Shown piece after piece: positions 1 to 8,168 of a DNA stretch of 64,000 bases. The position numbers and the translations under genes are program-made. Location: positions 1 to 64,000 of the forward strand of contig DATJIF010000199.1 of NCBI GenBank assembly GCA_035493475.1, written 5' to 3'. The notes under the pieces were generated by a model. The model worked only from the letters and a program-made list of their open reading frames with translations, searched no databases and had not been told where the DNA came from. The first letter of the stretch is position 1. Every line of letters begins with the position of its first letter. The DNA is from Actinospica sp035493475 (GTDB lineage: Bacteria; Actinomycetota; Actinomycetes; Streptomycetales; Catenulisporaceae).

Positions 1-298
1 CGGCCAGCCGAACCAGACCTGGACCCACACCTCCTCCAACGCCCTCAGCCTGACCGTCGGCGGATCCACCCTCTGCCTCGACGCCAACAACAAGGGCACC
101 ACCAACGGCACCAAGGTCATCATCTGGTCCTGCAACAGCCAGACAAACCAGCAATGGACCATCAACTCCAACGGAACCATCACCGGCGTCCAATCAGGAC
201 TCTGCCTCGACGTCACCGGAGCATCCACCGCCAACGGAGCACTCGCCGAACTCTGGACCTGCAACGGCGGCAGCAATCAGCAATGGACCCTGAGCTGA
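1..298 (+). CDS. 3' end of a secreted protein with a C-terminal ricin-B lectin module (partial)
   Basis: Frame 2 is open from the left edge to TGA at 296-298 and encodes about 98 residues of a ricin-B (beta-trefoil) lectin module. Two QxW-type repeats are visible (NQQWTI and NQQWTL), along with the conserved LCLD stretches that precede them. Such modules end many secreted actinobacterial glycoside hydrolases and esterases and bind plant polysaccharide. The catalytic part lies outside the window, so the enzyme activity is unknown. The residues are nearly the same as the C-terminus of the CE1-type esterase encoded at 4489-5862 on the other strand, so the two are paralogous modules. The gene is followed within 15 bases by a perfect palindrome that can act as terminator. 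Confidence 0.85.
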   Translation, partial: GQPNQTWTHTSSNALSLTVGGSTLCLDANNKGTTNGTKVIIWSCNSQTNQQWTINSNGTITGVQSGLCLDVTGASTANGALAELWTCNGGSNQQWTLS

Positions 299-311
299 CG
301 CGATGAATCGA

Positions 312-349
312 ACGGCCCTGTAGTCGAAGCGCTTCGACTACAGGGCCGT
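312..349. terminator. Perfect 38-bp palindrome: probable terminator that also contains a LacI-type operator
   Basis: The arms CGGCCCTGTAGTCGAAGC (313-330) and its exact complement (331-348) meet without a loop, and bases 312/349 also pair. The centre is TCGAAGCGCTTCGA, the same core found at 413-426, 13783-13796 and 13871-13884. It sits 14 bases after the lectin-gene stop and about 110 bases before the GH12 start. It could stop the upstream transcript and bind a repressor. Confidence 0.65.
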
Positions 350-383
350 GCAGCTCTCTCCCGCTGGGTGCTCATCCACAGCC

Positions 384-412
384 TTGACAGCCCAGAAGCC
401 TGGTGCCAATCT
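384..412 (+). promoter_or_regulatory. Candidate sigma-70 promoter of the GH12 gene
   Basis: TTGACA at 384-389 is a perfect -35 hexamer. CAATCT at 407-412, 17 bases on, is a weak -10. The operator at 413-426 directly abuts the -10, at the expected transcription start, which fits a repressed promoter. Confidence 0.5.
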
Positions 413-426
413 TCGAAGCGCTTCGA
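413..426. promoter_or_regulatory. LacI-family operator TCGAAGCGCTTCGA in the GH12 promoter
   Basis: This perfect 14-bp palindrome with a central CG has the architecture of LacI/CebR-type operators. It lies between the candidate -10 and the ribosome site of the GH12 gene. The identical core recurs three more times in intergenic DNA of this window. The LacI regulator encoded at 17692-18705 is the most likely partner because its operon is preceded by two copies. Confidence 0.7.
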
Positions 427-459
427 CCCACCCACACCATGCTTGAAGGGATGTGCGCA

Positions 460-1158
460 ATGAGGCGCATCAACCTGCTCAGATCCGCCACGGGACTCCT
501 CGCCGCCGGGGCGGTCGCCCTGCTGGCTGCCGGACCCGCCCAGGCCGCCACGTACAGTTCCTCCGACCAGTACGCCAGCTGGTCCGACGGGACCTACACC
601 GTCTACAACGACGAATGGGGCACGCACCACACGTACGAGGACCTCTGGGTGAACTCGGCGGGCAACTGGGGCGTCTGGTCCCAGCAGAACTACACCAGCG
701 GCGTCGAGGCCTATCCGAACGTGACCCGCACCGTGAACCGGAGCATCAATTCCCTGTCGTACGTCTCGTCCGGGTTCACGGTCACCGACCCGAGCCAGGG
801 CGCGTACGAGACCGCGTACGACATCTGGACCCAGGACAACGCCAACGAGATCATGGTCTGGACCGACGTGCACAACGTCGGGCCGCTCGGCTCGAGCGTC
901 GGCTACGTGACCCTGGACGGCGTGACCTACAACGTCTACAAGGGCTGGAACGGCTCGAACAACGTCTTCTCGTTCGTCGACACCGGCACCGTGACGTCGG
1001 GCTCGTTCAACATCCTCGACATCCTGCGCTGGATCCAGAACACCAAGGGCTGGATGTCCAACGAGACCCTCGGCAAGGTCCAGTTCGGCTGGGAGATCAC
1101 CACGGAGAACCCGGGCCAGAACTTCCAGGTCGACAGCTACTGGGTCTCCTTCGGCTGA
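460..1158 (+). CDS. Secreted glycoside hydrolase family 12 endoglucanase/xyloglucanase
   Basis: The 232-aa product has a signal peptide (residues 1-29, AQA-A cleavage) and a single GH12 beta-jelly-roll catalytic domain. The nucleophile is the Glu of NEIMVW (about residue 130) and the acid/base is the Glu of FGWEIT (about residue 212). GH12 enzymes cut beta-1,4-glucan or xyloglucan internally with retention; the substrate cannot be told from sequence alone. The length is that of a bare GH12 domain, with no binding module. I chose ATG 460 because GAAGGG lies 9 bases upstream; an in-frame ATG at 451 touches that site and is less suitable. Repression through the operator at 413-426 is likely. Confidence 0.88.
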   Translation: MRRINLLRSATGLLAAGAVALLAAGPAQAATYSSSDQYASWSDGTYTVYNDEWGTHHTYEDLWVNSAGNWGVWSQQNYTSGVEAYPNVTRTVNRSINSLSYVSSGFTVTDPSQGAYETAYDIWTQDNANEIMVWTDVHNVGPLGSSVGYVTLDGVTYNVYKGWNGSNNVFSFVDTGTVTSGSFNILDILRWIQNTKGWMSNETLGKVQFGWEITTENPGQNFQVDSYWVSFG

Positions 1159-1173
1159 CGGACGCGACGACTC

Positions 1174-1210
1174 GGCCGCCCGCTCGGAGACGGTTCCCGA
1201 GCGGGCGGCC
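1174..1210. terminator. Bidirectional hairpin terminator between convergent GH12 genes
   Basis: A perfect 14-bp GC-rich stem (GGCCGCCCGCTCGG, 1174-1187, with its complement at 1197-1210) has a 9-base loop. It lies between the stops of two convergent GH12 genes. No long T-run is visible, which is common in actinobacteria. Confidence 0.75.
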
Positions 1211-1232
1211 GCGCGGCGCTACGGCACTCAGC

Positions 1233-2624
1233 TCAGCTCAGCGAGCAGCTGAGCGTCGGGGCCGCGTTGGTGCCGGAGTAGTTCGCCTGGAAGCCGAACG
1301 ACGTGTTGCCGCCGGGCGCGATGGAGCCGTTGAAGTTCGCGTTCGTGACGGTCTCGCTCTGCCCGCTGTGGCTCTCCGTACCGTTCCACAGGTTGACGAT
1401 CTGCTGGTTGCCGCCCCAGCTCCAGCCGACCTTCCAGCCCTTGCTGCTCGCGGAACCGTTGTTCGCCACCGTGACCGTGGCGGTGAACCCGCTCCCCCAC
1501 TGGCTGGTCACCGCGTACGTGGCGACGCATCCGCCGCTACCACCGCCGCCGCCCGAGGCAGACGTGGTCGCGGTCACGCCGGAGGATTGGGCGGAGACGT
1601 TCCCGGCCGCGTCGTACGCGGCGACCGTGTACGTGTACTGCGTCGATGCCGAGAGGCCGGTGTCGGTGTACGTGGTCCCGGTGCTCGTGCCGACCTGGGT
1701 TCCGTTGCGGTACACGCGGTATCCGGCCACGCCGACGTTGTCCGTGGACGGCGACCAGGACAGCGAGGCGGAGTTGCTGGTCGTGCCGGTGACCGCGAGG
1801 TTCGACGGCGTGGACGGCGCGGTCGTGTCGCCGCCGCCGCTGCCGTTCGCCGACGTGGCGACCGAGAAGGAGTTGGTGCCGAGGCCCTGGCCGCCCTGCC
1901 AGATCTCGAAGCCGGCCTCCACGTCGATCAGGTAGTTCGACGGGTTGATCGAGCCGCGCGCCACCGCGTCCTGGAACAGGGCCTTGAGATCGAGGTTGCT
2001 GACCGACGTCGCGCCCGGATTCAGCACGTAGGAGATGATCTTCCACGAGGTCTGCTGGCCGGTCCACACGTTCCAGTTCATGCCGTCGACGTTGCTGGTG
2101 CCGGTCTGCGAGCCGAACGGCTGGACCCCGCCGCGGCTGTTGATCCAGATCATCACCTCCGTGCCGTCGGGCTGGCCGCTGGTGGTGGGCGTGGAGTTGA
2201 ACCAGATGTCGTAGGCGACGTCGTACGCGCCCGAGGCCGGCTGCGTGGTGCTCCACGAACTGGTGGCGCTGCCGAGGTTGCTCATCTGGATCGGCAGACC
2301 GCTGTTCCCGGTGCACAGACCCCAGTGGCAGCCCCGGAATATGGACGGATACGTGGCCGGGGCGCCGCCGCTGAGGTTGAAGTTCGCGGTCGACACGTTC
2401 CAGGCGGTACCGCCGGTGTAGGTGATGCACTGCTGGGCGGTGGAGTTCCACTCGTTGGCCTGGATCATGTAGTCGCCGGCCGCGATCGTGCCCGTCCCGG
2501 AGCACGTGGTGGTGTCCGCCGCCTGCGCGGTCGGCACCGCGGCGACGGGGAGCGCCACGGCGAAGGCGAGCGCCAGGGCGGTCGCGAGCGCACGCAGTCG
2601 AAGAAGCCTTTTGATATGAGACAC
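1233..2624 (-). CDS. Secreted GH12 endoglucanase with FN3 and CBM2 modules
   Basis: The product is about 463 aa. A signal peptide ending AQA-AD is followed by a GH12 domain (about residues 45-260) with catalytic Glu in GTEVMIW and in AGFEIW. A fibronectin type III domain (starting TAPSTPSNLAV), a Gly/Ser linker and a C-terminal CBM2 cellulose-binding module with the usual Trp residues and flanking Cys follow. This is the classical architecture of a cellulose- or xyloglucan-attacking actinobacterial endoglucanase. I place the start at GTG 2624, 9 bases after GAAGGG; the ATG at 2633 abuts the ribosome site, the same arrangement as at the GH12 gene at 460. Paralogue of that gene, tail-to-tail with it. 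Confidence 0.88.
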   Translation of the reverse strand: MSHIKRLLRLRALATALALAFAVALPVAAVPTAQAADTTTCSGTGTIAAGDYMIQANEWNSTAQQCITYTGGTAWNVSTANFNLSGGAPATYPSIFRGCHWGLCTGNSGLPIQMSNLGSATSSWSTTQPASGAYDVAYDIWFNSTPTTSGQPDGTEVMIWINSRGGVQPFGSQTGTSNVDGMNWNVWTGQQTSWKIISYVLNPGATSVSNLDLKALFQDAVARGSINPSNYLIDVEAGFEIWQGGQGLGTNSFSVATSANGSGGGDTTAPSTPSNLAVTGTTSNSASLSWSPSTDNVGVAGYRVYRNGTQVGTSTGTTYTDTGLSASTQYTYTVAAYDAAGNVSAQSSGVTATTSASGGGGGSGGCVATYAVTSQWGSGFTATVTVANNGSASSKGWKVGWSWGGNQQIVNLWNGTESHSGQSETVTNANFNGSIAPGGNTSFGFQANYSGTNAAPTLSCSLS

Positions 2625-2952
2625 AGCTGTCATCCCTTCGGAGAGCCGGCCGGAGCCGGCGCGGGCGCTCACGTCGTCCGGCGCGCACCGCATCGCTCGG
2701 GAAGGTGCCAACGCGCTGTCCGGTACTCAAGGACGCAGCGTGCCCGGGCGGCGGCGGCCGTCCGGCGGACCCGCCGGACGACGCAGGTCAGCGCCCGCGT
2801 CCGGGGCGGCCGCGCAGGGGCGGCACGGTCCCGGAACCGTGAAACTTACAGGCGTGGCCTGCGCGGGCCCGCAAGAGTACGAAACATACTTTGACCGTCC
2901 CGGCGGCCGTTCGTACGCTCCGGCCAAGCTCCCCAAGGACAGGAGGACGTCC
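2625..2952. other. 328-bp intergenic region between divergent GH12-FN3-CBM2 and CBM2-GH62 genes
   Basis: No credible coding sequence is seen here. It must contain both promoters. For the plus-strand gene, TTGACC (2891-2896) and TACGCT (2914-2919), 17 bases apart, are a good match. For the minus strand only a weak TTGAGT (2731-2726) is visible. The TCGAAGCGCTTCGA operator is absent. Fragments such as GTGAAACTTAC resemble half of the GAAAGTTTC-type palindrome at 11713 but do not form one. Confidence 0.5.
2891..2919 (+). promoter_or_regulatory. Candidate promoter of the GH62 gene
   Basis: TTGACC at 2891-2896 and TACGCT at 2914-2919 are separated by 17 bases. The AGGAGG ribosome site at 2941-2946 follows at a suitable distance, giving a leader of about 25 bases. 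Confidence 0.5.
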
Positions 2953-4437
2953 GTGAAACCCAACGCTCACCGGTCGTGGCTCGCGGTCGGCGCCGCCGCG
3001 ACCCTCGCCGCCGCGGGCCTGACCGTCGCGGTCACCGGCTCGGCGCACGCCGCGGCCGAATGCCAGGTCACGTACACGATCAGCAGCCAGTGGTCCGGCG
3101 GCTTCGGCGCGAGCGTGAGCGTCGCCGACCTCGGCAGCGCGGTCAACGGTTGGACGCTCACCTGGTCCTTCGCCGACGGACAGAAGATCACCGACCTGTG
3201 GAACGGCGCCGCCGCCCAGTCCGGCGCGAACGTGTCCGTGACGAACCTCTCCTACAACGGCGCGATCCCGTCCGGCGGTTCGGTGAGCTTCGGCTTCAAC
3301 GGCTCCTGGAACAACGTCGCCAACGACGTGCCGACGAGCTTCGCCCTCAACGGAACGCCGTGCACCGGCAGCGTCGTCACCTCGCCGAGCACGTCCGCCT
3401 CGGCCTCCGCCTCGCCCACGCCGACCGCGACCGGGGGCACCGGCGGCCCGACCGGGACCCTGCCGAGCAGTTTCACCTGGTCCTCCAGCGGCATCCTGAT
3501 CAACCCCAAGTCGGACGCCACCCACAACATCATCGCCGTGAAGGACCCCTCGGTCGTCGACTACGGCGGCCGCTGGTACGTGTACATGTCCACGGTGGAC
3601 GCGAACGGCAACTACGGCATGGCGACCATCAACTTCGCCGACTGGTCCCAGGCCGCCTCCGCGCCGTTCACCTACCTGGACACGACGGCGATCGGCGGCG
3701 GCTACAAGACCGCGCCGATGCTCTTCTACTTCGCGCCGCAGAAGCTCTGGTATCTGACCTACCAGACCGGCAGCAACATCGGGTACGCCACGAACCCCGA
3801 CATCACCAACCCGAACGGCTGGAGCGCGACCCACGACTTCTACAGCAACGGCACGCCGTCGATCATCAGCCAGAACATCGGCAGCGGCTACTGGGTCGAC
3901 TCGTGGGTGATCTGCGACAGCGCGAACTGCTACCTGTTCTCCGCGGACGACAACGGGCACATCTACCGTTCCACGAGCTCGATCTCCAACTTCCCCAACG
4001 GTTTCGGCGACGGGTCGAACACCGTCATCGCCGCCTCGGACTCCAACAAGAACGCCATGTTCGAGGCCGACAACGTCTACAAGGTCGACGGCTCGAACAC
4101 GTACCTGCTCGTCGTCGAGGCCATCGCCTCCAGCGGGCGGCGGCTGTTCCACTCGTGGACCGCGAACAGCCTGACCGGCACGTGGAGCCCGCTGGCCGCC
4201 ACCGACTCCAGCCCCTTCCTCGGCGCCCCGAACGTCACGTTCCCCGCCGGAACCTCGGCCTGGACGCAGGACTTCTCCAGCGGCGAGGCGATCCGCAGCG
4301 GCTACGACCAGAACGACACCCTCAGCCCCTGCCACCTGCAATACCTGTATCAGGGCAAGGATCCGTCGGCCAACCAGAGCTACAACCTGCTGCCGTGGCG
4401 CATCGGACTCGCCACGCAGACGAACTCCACCTGCTAA
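2953..4437 (+). CDS. Secreted CBM2-GH62 alpha-L-arabinofuranosidase
   Basis: The 494-aa product starts at GTG 2953, six bases after a perfect AGGAGG. A signal peptide (about 1-34) leads to an N-terminal CBM2 cellulose-binding module with paired Cys. A Ser/Thr/Pro linker (TSPSTSASASASPTPTATGG) and a GH62 five-bladed beta-propeller follow. The motif KDPSVVDYGGRWYVYMST matches the GH62 start with its catalytic Asp, and later WVDSW and YQG regions fit the family. GH62 enzymes remove single arabinofuranose side chains from arabinoxylan; this one is probably anchored to cellulose. It converges on the CE1 esterase gene through a strong shared terminator. The family call is firm; the exact substrate is inferred. 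Confidence 0.92.
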   Translation: MKPNAHRSWLAVGAAATLAAAGLTVAVTGSAHAAAECQVTYTISSQWSGGFGASVSVADLGSAVNGWTLTWSFADGQKITDLWNGAAAQSGANVSVTNLSYNGAIPSGGSVSFGFNGSWNNVANDVPTSFALNGTPCTGSVVTSPSTSASASASPTPTATGGTGGPTGTLPSSFTWSSSGILINPKSDATHNIIAVKDPSVVDYGGRWYVYMSTVDANGNYGMATINFADWSQAASAPFTYLDTTAIGGGYKTAPMLFYFAPQKLWYLTYQTGSNIGYATNPDITNPNGWSATHDFYSNGTPSIISQNIGSGYWVDSWVICDSANCYLFSADDNGHIYRSTSSISNFPNGFGDGSNTVIAASDSNKNAMFEADNVYKVDGSNTYLLVVEAIASSGRRLFHSWTANSLTGTWSPLAATDSSPFLGAPNVTFPAGTSAWTQDFSSGEAIRSGYDQNDTLSPCHLQYLYQGKDPSANQSYNLLPWRIGLATQTNSTC

Positions 4438-4441
4438 GCAC

Positions 4442-4475
4442 TGTGCCCGGCCCGCGAACGCGCGGGCCGGGCACA
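4442..4475. terminator. Bidirectional terminator between GH62 and CE1 genes
   Basis: A perfect 15-bp stem (TGTGCCCGGCCCGCG, 4442-4456, with its complement at 4461-4475) has the 4-base loop AACG. It lies between the convergent stops at 4437 and 4489. Confidence 0.85.
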
Positions 4476-4488
4476 AATCATCGTTCTT

Positions 4489-5862
4489 CTAGCTGAGGCT
4501 CCATTGCTGATTGCTGCCGCCGTTGCAGGACCAGAGTTCGGCGAGGGCTCCGTCGGCGGTCGAGGCCCCGGTCACATCAAGACAGAGTCCTGACTGAACA
4601 CCGGTGATCGTTCCGTTGCTGTTGATGGTCCACTGCTGGTTCGTCTGACCGTTGCAGGACCAGATGATCACCTTCGTGCCGTTGGTGGTGCCCTTGGCGT
4701 TCGCGTCCAGGCAGAGGGTAGATCCGCCTACAGTCACGCTGAGCCCGTTCGAGGACGTGTGAGTCCACGCCTGGTTGGCCTGACCGCTGCAATCCCAGAT
4801 CTGCAGCTGAGTACCAGCCGTCGTCGAGGAATTCGGATCATCCAGGCACTTGCCCGCACCGACCGCATGCAGCGCGCCCGAACTGCCTCCGGTGCCGCCA
4901 CCGCCACCGGACGAGCCGCCGCCGTCGAGACCCATGAAGTTGATGGCGTACGCGGCCATGCCGGAGCCCTGGATCGGCAGCTGGTGTCCGGCTCCCGCGA
5001 TGCTGTACGCCTCGACCTGCGTCGTGCCGCTGGAGTCGTTGTACCGGGTGCGCGTCCAGCCGGAAACCGGACTGTCCGTCGTGGACGGCGTCTGGCTCAC
5101 GCCAAGCACGTTCGTCCACTGCTTGATCTCTTCGCCGAGGTTGTTGTAGTTCAGGGTCGTGTCGGCCGTACCGTGCCACAGCTGCACGCGCGGACGCGGA
5201 CCGCTGTAGCCAGGGTCGGCGCCGCGGACGAGGTCGCCCCACTGCTGCGGGGTCATCGAGACCTGACCTCCGGCGCAGGCACCGTTCCAGCCGGCGACGG
5301 TACCGGTGTAGAAGCAGTGGTAGGGCACGCCCATGAAGGCCGCGCCCGCCTTGAACACGTCGGGGTAGTCGGCCAGCATGACGTTGGTCATCATGGCGCC
5401 GGAGGACTCGCCGGTGACGTACACGGCGTTCGCGTTGCCGCCGTAGTGCTGCTCCGTGTACGTGATCATCGACATGAGCCCGACCGGATCACTGCCGCCG
5501 TTACGGGTCAGGGCCTGGTTCGAGGAGACGTCCCAGCACCGGGCGGCGGGATTCGTCGTCGAGGGGTAGATGATGATGAACCCGTACTGGTCGGCGAGCG
5601 ACGCGAAATCGGTGCTGGAGTACAGGTAGGGGCCGGAGCCCTGGCAGCCGTGCAGGGCCAGCAGGATCGGCGGGTCGGGCTTGACGTTGTTCGGGACGTA
5701 CACGTACATCTGCAGATTGCTGGGGTTGTTGCCGAAGTTCGTGACCTGGGTCAGCGAGGCCGCCGTGGCCGCGGGGGCGGCGGGCAGGCCGAGACCGAGC
5801 GCCGCGCCGAGCGCCACGACGACGCCGAGCAGCAGGGCTCTGATGGAGGGGAATCGGGGCAT
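4489..5862 (-). CDS. Secreted PHB-depolymerase-type (CE1) esterase with ricin-B lectin module
   Basis: The 457-aa product has a signal peptide (about 1-35), an alpha/beta-hydrolase of the CE1/PHB-depolymerase type and a C-terminal ricin-B module. The nucleophile elbow is GESSG (Ser 153), Asp 234 is in HGTADTT and His 293 in GAGHQLP. LLALHGCQGSG supplies the oxyanion region. Relatives are feruloyl or acetylxylan esterases that release ester groups from xylan; which ester is cleaved is not decided by sequence. I chose ATG 5862 with AGAGG upstream. The lectin module nearly duplicates the partial one at 1-298. The A/T-rich inverted repeat at 5990-6002 may be its operator. Confidence 0.85.
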   Translation of the reverse strand: MPRFPSIRALLLGVVVALGAALGLGLPAAPAATAASLTQVTNFGNNPSNLQMYVYVPNNVKPDPPILLALHGCQGSGPYLYSSTDFASLADQYGFIIIYPSTTNPAARCWDVSSNQALTRNGGSDPVGLMSMITYTEQHYGGNANAVYVTGESSGAMMTNVMLADYPDVFKAGAAFMGVPYHCFYTGTVAGWNGACAGGQVSMTPQQWGDLVRGADPGYSGPRPRVQLWHGTADTTLNYNNLGEEIKQWTNVLGVSQTPSTTDSPVSGWTRTRYNDSSGTTQVEAYSIAGAGHQLPIQGSGMAAYAINFMGLDGGGSSGGGGGTGGSSGALHAVGAGKCLDDPNSSTTAGTQLQIWDCSGQANQAWTHTSSNGLSVTVGGSTLCLDANAKGTTNGTKVIIWSCNGQTNQQWTINSNGTITGVQSGLCLDVTGASTADGALAELWSCNGGSNQQWSLS

Positions 5863-5989
5863 GGGACCTCTTCGTCCGCGGGAATGGTTCGCGCTGCCGA
5901 TTGTCGAGCGGCGGTACAAAGGGGCGCAGCCGACGCGGTCCCCGGCACCGCGCACGAGGCGATGGCCTGCGGCGCATGCTCCGGACCGG

Positions 5990-6002
5990 CTGAAAATTTC
6001 AG
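5990..6002. promoter_or_regulatory. Candidate operator: CTGAAA-A-TTTCAG
   Basis: This perfect 6+6 inverted repeat about one central base lies 128 bases upstream of the esterase start, in an otherwise GC-rich region. It resembles the GAAAGTTTC-type element at 11713-11735. Confidence 0.4.
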
Positions 6003-6111
6003 AATCAGTCTGACTCATCTCCAGCAGTCTTCCCGGGCTCCCGTCCCCGGTCCTTGACGCTTATCAGAGCCCAGCCGTACAAACGCCGGAAATAAGTCGT
6101 ATACATATCAA

Positions 6112-7041
6112 TCAGAGCACTGACGCGAGGAAGTCGAGCGTACGGTCCACTTCCTTGAGGCTCGGTGCCCGGTTGAGGTGTCCGTGCAGCATTCCGGCCG
6201 CGAGGCACGTCTGCACGGGTACGCCGGATTCCTCGAGTTGGGCGGCCATCAGGTCGCCCGAGGGCCGCAGGTCGTCGTACTCGGCCACGACCACGGCGGT
6301 CGGCGGGAGGCCGGTGAGCCGGGCCGCGCCGGGGAGTGCGTCCTTGGGCAGGTCGGTCAGGCGGCCGACGTAGTTGCGCACCATGTCCTCGATGCCGCGG
6401 GTGCTGAACCGCAGCATCGAGGGCAGGTGCAGCATCTCGGCGGCCGTCGCGTCGTCCAGCGCCGGGACCGGGAAGTGCGCGAACGGATAGGCGAGCAGGA
6501 GGCCGTCCGGGGCGCGGCCGCCCTCGTCGCGCAGGCGGATCGCGGCGGCGACGACCAGTGCGGCACCCGCGCTCGCACCGCCGAGGGACACCGGCCCGGC
6601 CGATGACAGGGTGCTGCCCTCGCCCTCGGTGAACCAGCGCCACGCCGCGTGCACGTCGTCGATCGGGACCGGGTGGCGGACGTCTGCGGAGGCGAGGCGG
6701 TAGGCGACGGAGACCACGAGCGCGTCGGCGCGCGCGGCGAGTTCGGCGGACACCCGGTGTGCCTCGGGCATGTCGAGATCGCCGCCGACGAAGCCTCCGC
6801 CGTGCAGCCACATCAGGGCCCGGCGGACCTCGCCGCGCGGGGTGTAGACGCGGATGGCGATCTCGCCGTGCGGCCCGGGGATCGCGCGGTCCTCGATCGC
6901 GACGTCCGGCATGGGCGGCGGCTCGGGGTCGGTGAAGAACTCGGAGAGCCGCGCCGCGAGTTCCGGGTCGGCCTGCGCGTTCTCCCAGGTGACGCCGTCG
7001 ATGAGCGGAAGCTTCGCGGCGAGGAACGGGTCGAGCGGCAC
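6112..7041 (-). CDS. HSL-family alpha/beta-hydrolase (esterase/lipase)
   Basis: The 309-aa cytoplasmic protein has no signal peptide. It carries the hormone-sensitive-lipase hallmark HGGGF (80-84) for the oxyanion hole, the nucleophile GASAG (Ser 157), a candidate Asp in AEYDDLRPSGD and His in GMLHGH near the C-terminus. The length is normal for abhydrolase_3 enzymes. It begins with GTG 7041, 15 bases after the stop of the LacI gene, so both are probably co-transcribed. In this setting it may deacylate imported hemicellulose oligosaccharides; that role is inferred only from position. Confidence 0.8.
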   Translation of the reverse strand: MPLDPFLAAKLPLIDGVTWENAQADPELAARLSEFFTDPEPPPMPDVAIEDRAIPGPHGEIAIRVYTPRGEVRRALMWLHGGGFVGGDLDMPEAHRVSAELAARADALVVSVAYRLASADVRHPVPIDDVHAAWRWFTEGEGSTLSSAGPVSLGGASAGAALVVAAAIRLRDEGGRAPDGLLLAYPFAHFPVPALDDATAAEMLHLPSMLRFSTRGIEDMVRNYVGRLTDLPKDALPGAARLTGLPPTAVVVAEYDDLRPSGDLMAAQLEESGVPVQTCLAAGMLHGHLNRAPSLKEVDRTLDFLASVL

Positions 7042-7056
7042 GGGGGGGTGCTCCGT

Positions 7057-8121
7057 TCAGGACGTGGGCGGGGGCGGGGCCGTGCTGGCGCGCACGATGA
7101 GCGTCGTGGCGATCTCGAGGCCGATCTGCGGCGGGCGTTCGCCGCGGCCGAGGGTGAGGGCGATCTCGGTGGCGGCGGCGGCCATCTCGGCCAGCGGCTG
7201 CCGGACGGTGGTCAGCGGCGGGTCCATGAACGCGGCGACCGGCAGGTCGTCGAAGCTGATCACGCTCAGGTCGCCGGGGATGCTCAGCCCGGCCTCGCGC
7301 GCGGCCTGGTAGACGCCCACGGCCTGCACGTCGCTGGCGGTGAAGATCGCGGTGGGCCGCTCCGGCTCCGGGAGCGCGAGCAGGGGGCGGGCGGCCTCGT
7401 ATCCGTGCTCGCGGGTGAGCAGAGTGAGCACGAGCGCCTCGGGCGGCACCGGCAGTCCGGCCGACTCCATCGCGGCGGCGAAGCCGGAGCGCCGGGCCCG
7501 GCAGAAGGCGTGGTCGGGTCCGCTGATCATCGCGATGCGCCGGTGCCCGAAGTCGATCAGGTGCTGGGCGGCGGACCGTCCGCCGCGCCAGTTGGTCGCG
7601 CCGACGAACGGGACGCCGTCCGGCAGCTCGTCCACCGGGTCGAAGACGACGAACGCGATGTTCTTGGCGGCGAGCTGCTCGCGTTCCGCGCCGGTCAGGC
7701 TGGCCACGGACAGCACCGCGTCCGGGCGGCGCTCGACGATGTCGTCCAGCTGCGAGTCGGAGCTGAACTCGGAGACCATGACGCCGACCCGGTTGCCCCG
7801 CGCCACCTGCTCGACCCCGCGGACGATCTCCATCCCCCAGTGCTCGCCCATCTCGCGGAAGATGAGTTCGACGGTGTTGCTGCGGGTCGGCGTCTTGCGG
7901 TAGCCGTACCGGTTGATCAGCTCCTCCACCCGGGCGCGGGTGTCGTCGGCCACGCCGGAGCGGCCGTTGAGCACCTTGGAGACGGTGGGCACGGACACCC
8001 CGGCCGACTCCGCGATGTACGCGATGGTGACGCCGCGCGCACCCGCGCCGGGGGGCGGCGCCGTTTCCGCCCCGTCCGCCGCGGCCGACCTCACCGACTC
8101 CTTCTTCGCCACACCCACCAT
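7057..8121 (-). CDS. LacI-family transcriptional repressor
   Basis: The product has 354 aa or slightly fewer. The N-terminal helix-turn-helix and hinge (VTIAYIAESAGVSVPTVSKVLNG, residues about 31-53) follow a 30-residue Ala/Pro-rich tail, longer than usual. A periplasmic-binding-protein-like sugar domain with GHRRIAMISGP and typical SVISFDDLPVA follows. ATG 8121 directly abuts GAGGG; a GTG three codons later has a better 9-base spacing and may be the real start. It is followed by the esterase gene and preceded by the GH43 gene, all on the same strand, so it probably controls the arabinoxylan/xyloglucan genes around it. Its operator could be the GAAAGTTTC type. Confidence 0.88.
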   Translation of the reverse strand: MVGVAKKESVRSAAADGAETAPPPGAGARGVTIAYIAESAGVSVPTVSKVLNGRSGVADDTRARVEELINRYGYRKTPTRSNTVELIFREMGEHWGMEIVRGVEQVARGNRVGVMVSEFSSDSQLDDIVERRPDAVLSVASLTGAEREQLAAKNIAFVVFDPVDELPDGVPFVGATNWRGGRSAAQHLIDFGHRRIAMISGPDHAFCRARRSGFAAAMESAGLPVPPEALVLTLLTREHGYEAARPLLALPEPERPTAIFTASDVQAVGVYQAAREAGLSIPGDLSVISFDDLPVAAFMDPPLTTVRQPLAEMAAAATEIALTLGRGERPPQIGLEIATTLIVRASTAPPPPTS

Positions 8122-8168
8122 CCCTCGGACATGCGGAGAACTCCGCTGTTTCCACCGCGTTCATTGTG

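Noticed and set aside
453..2894. 813-codon open frame overlapping the GH12 gene
   Set aside because: Arg/Gly/Pro-rich translation without domain features; it is the shadow of real genes in another frame, common in high-GC DNA.
8133..8146. GCGGAG-AA-CTCCGC hairpin between LacI and GH43 genes
   Set aside because: The stem is only 6 bp with a 2-base loop, without T-run or similarity to other repeats; too weak to call.
6005..8164. 719-codon open frame opposite/alongside the esterase and LacI genes
   Set aside because: Composition is typical of an out-of-frame shadow; the LacI and HSL signatures are in the other frame.
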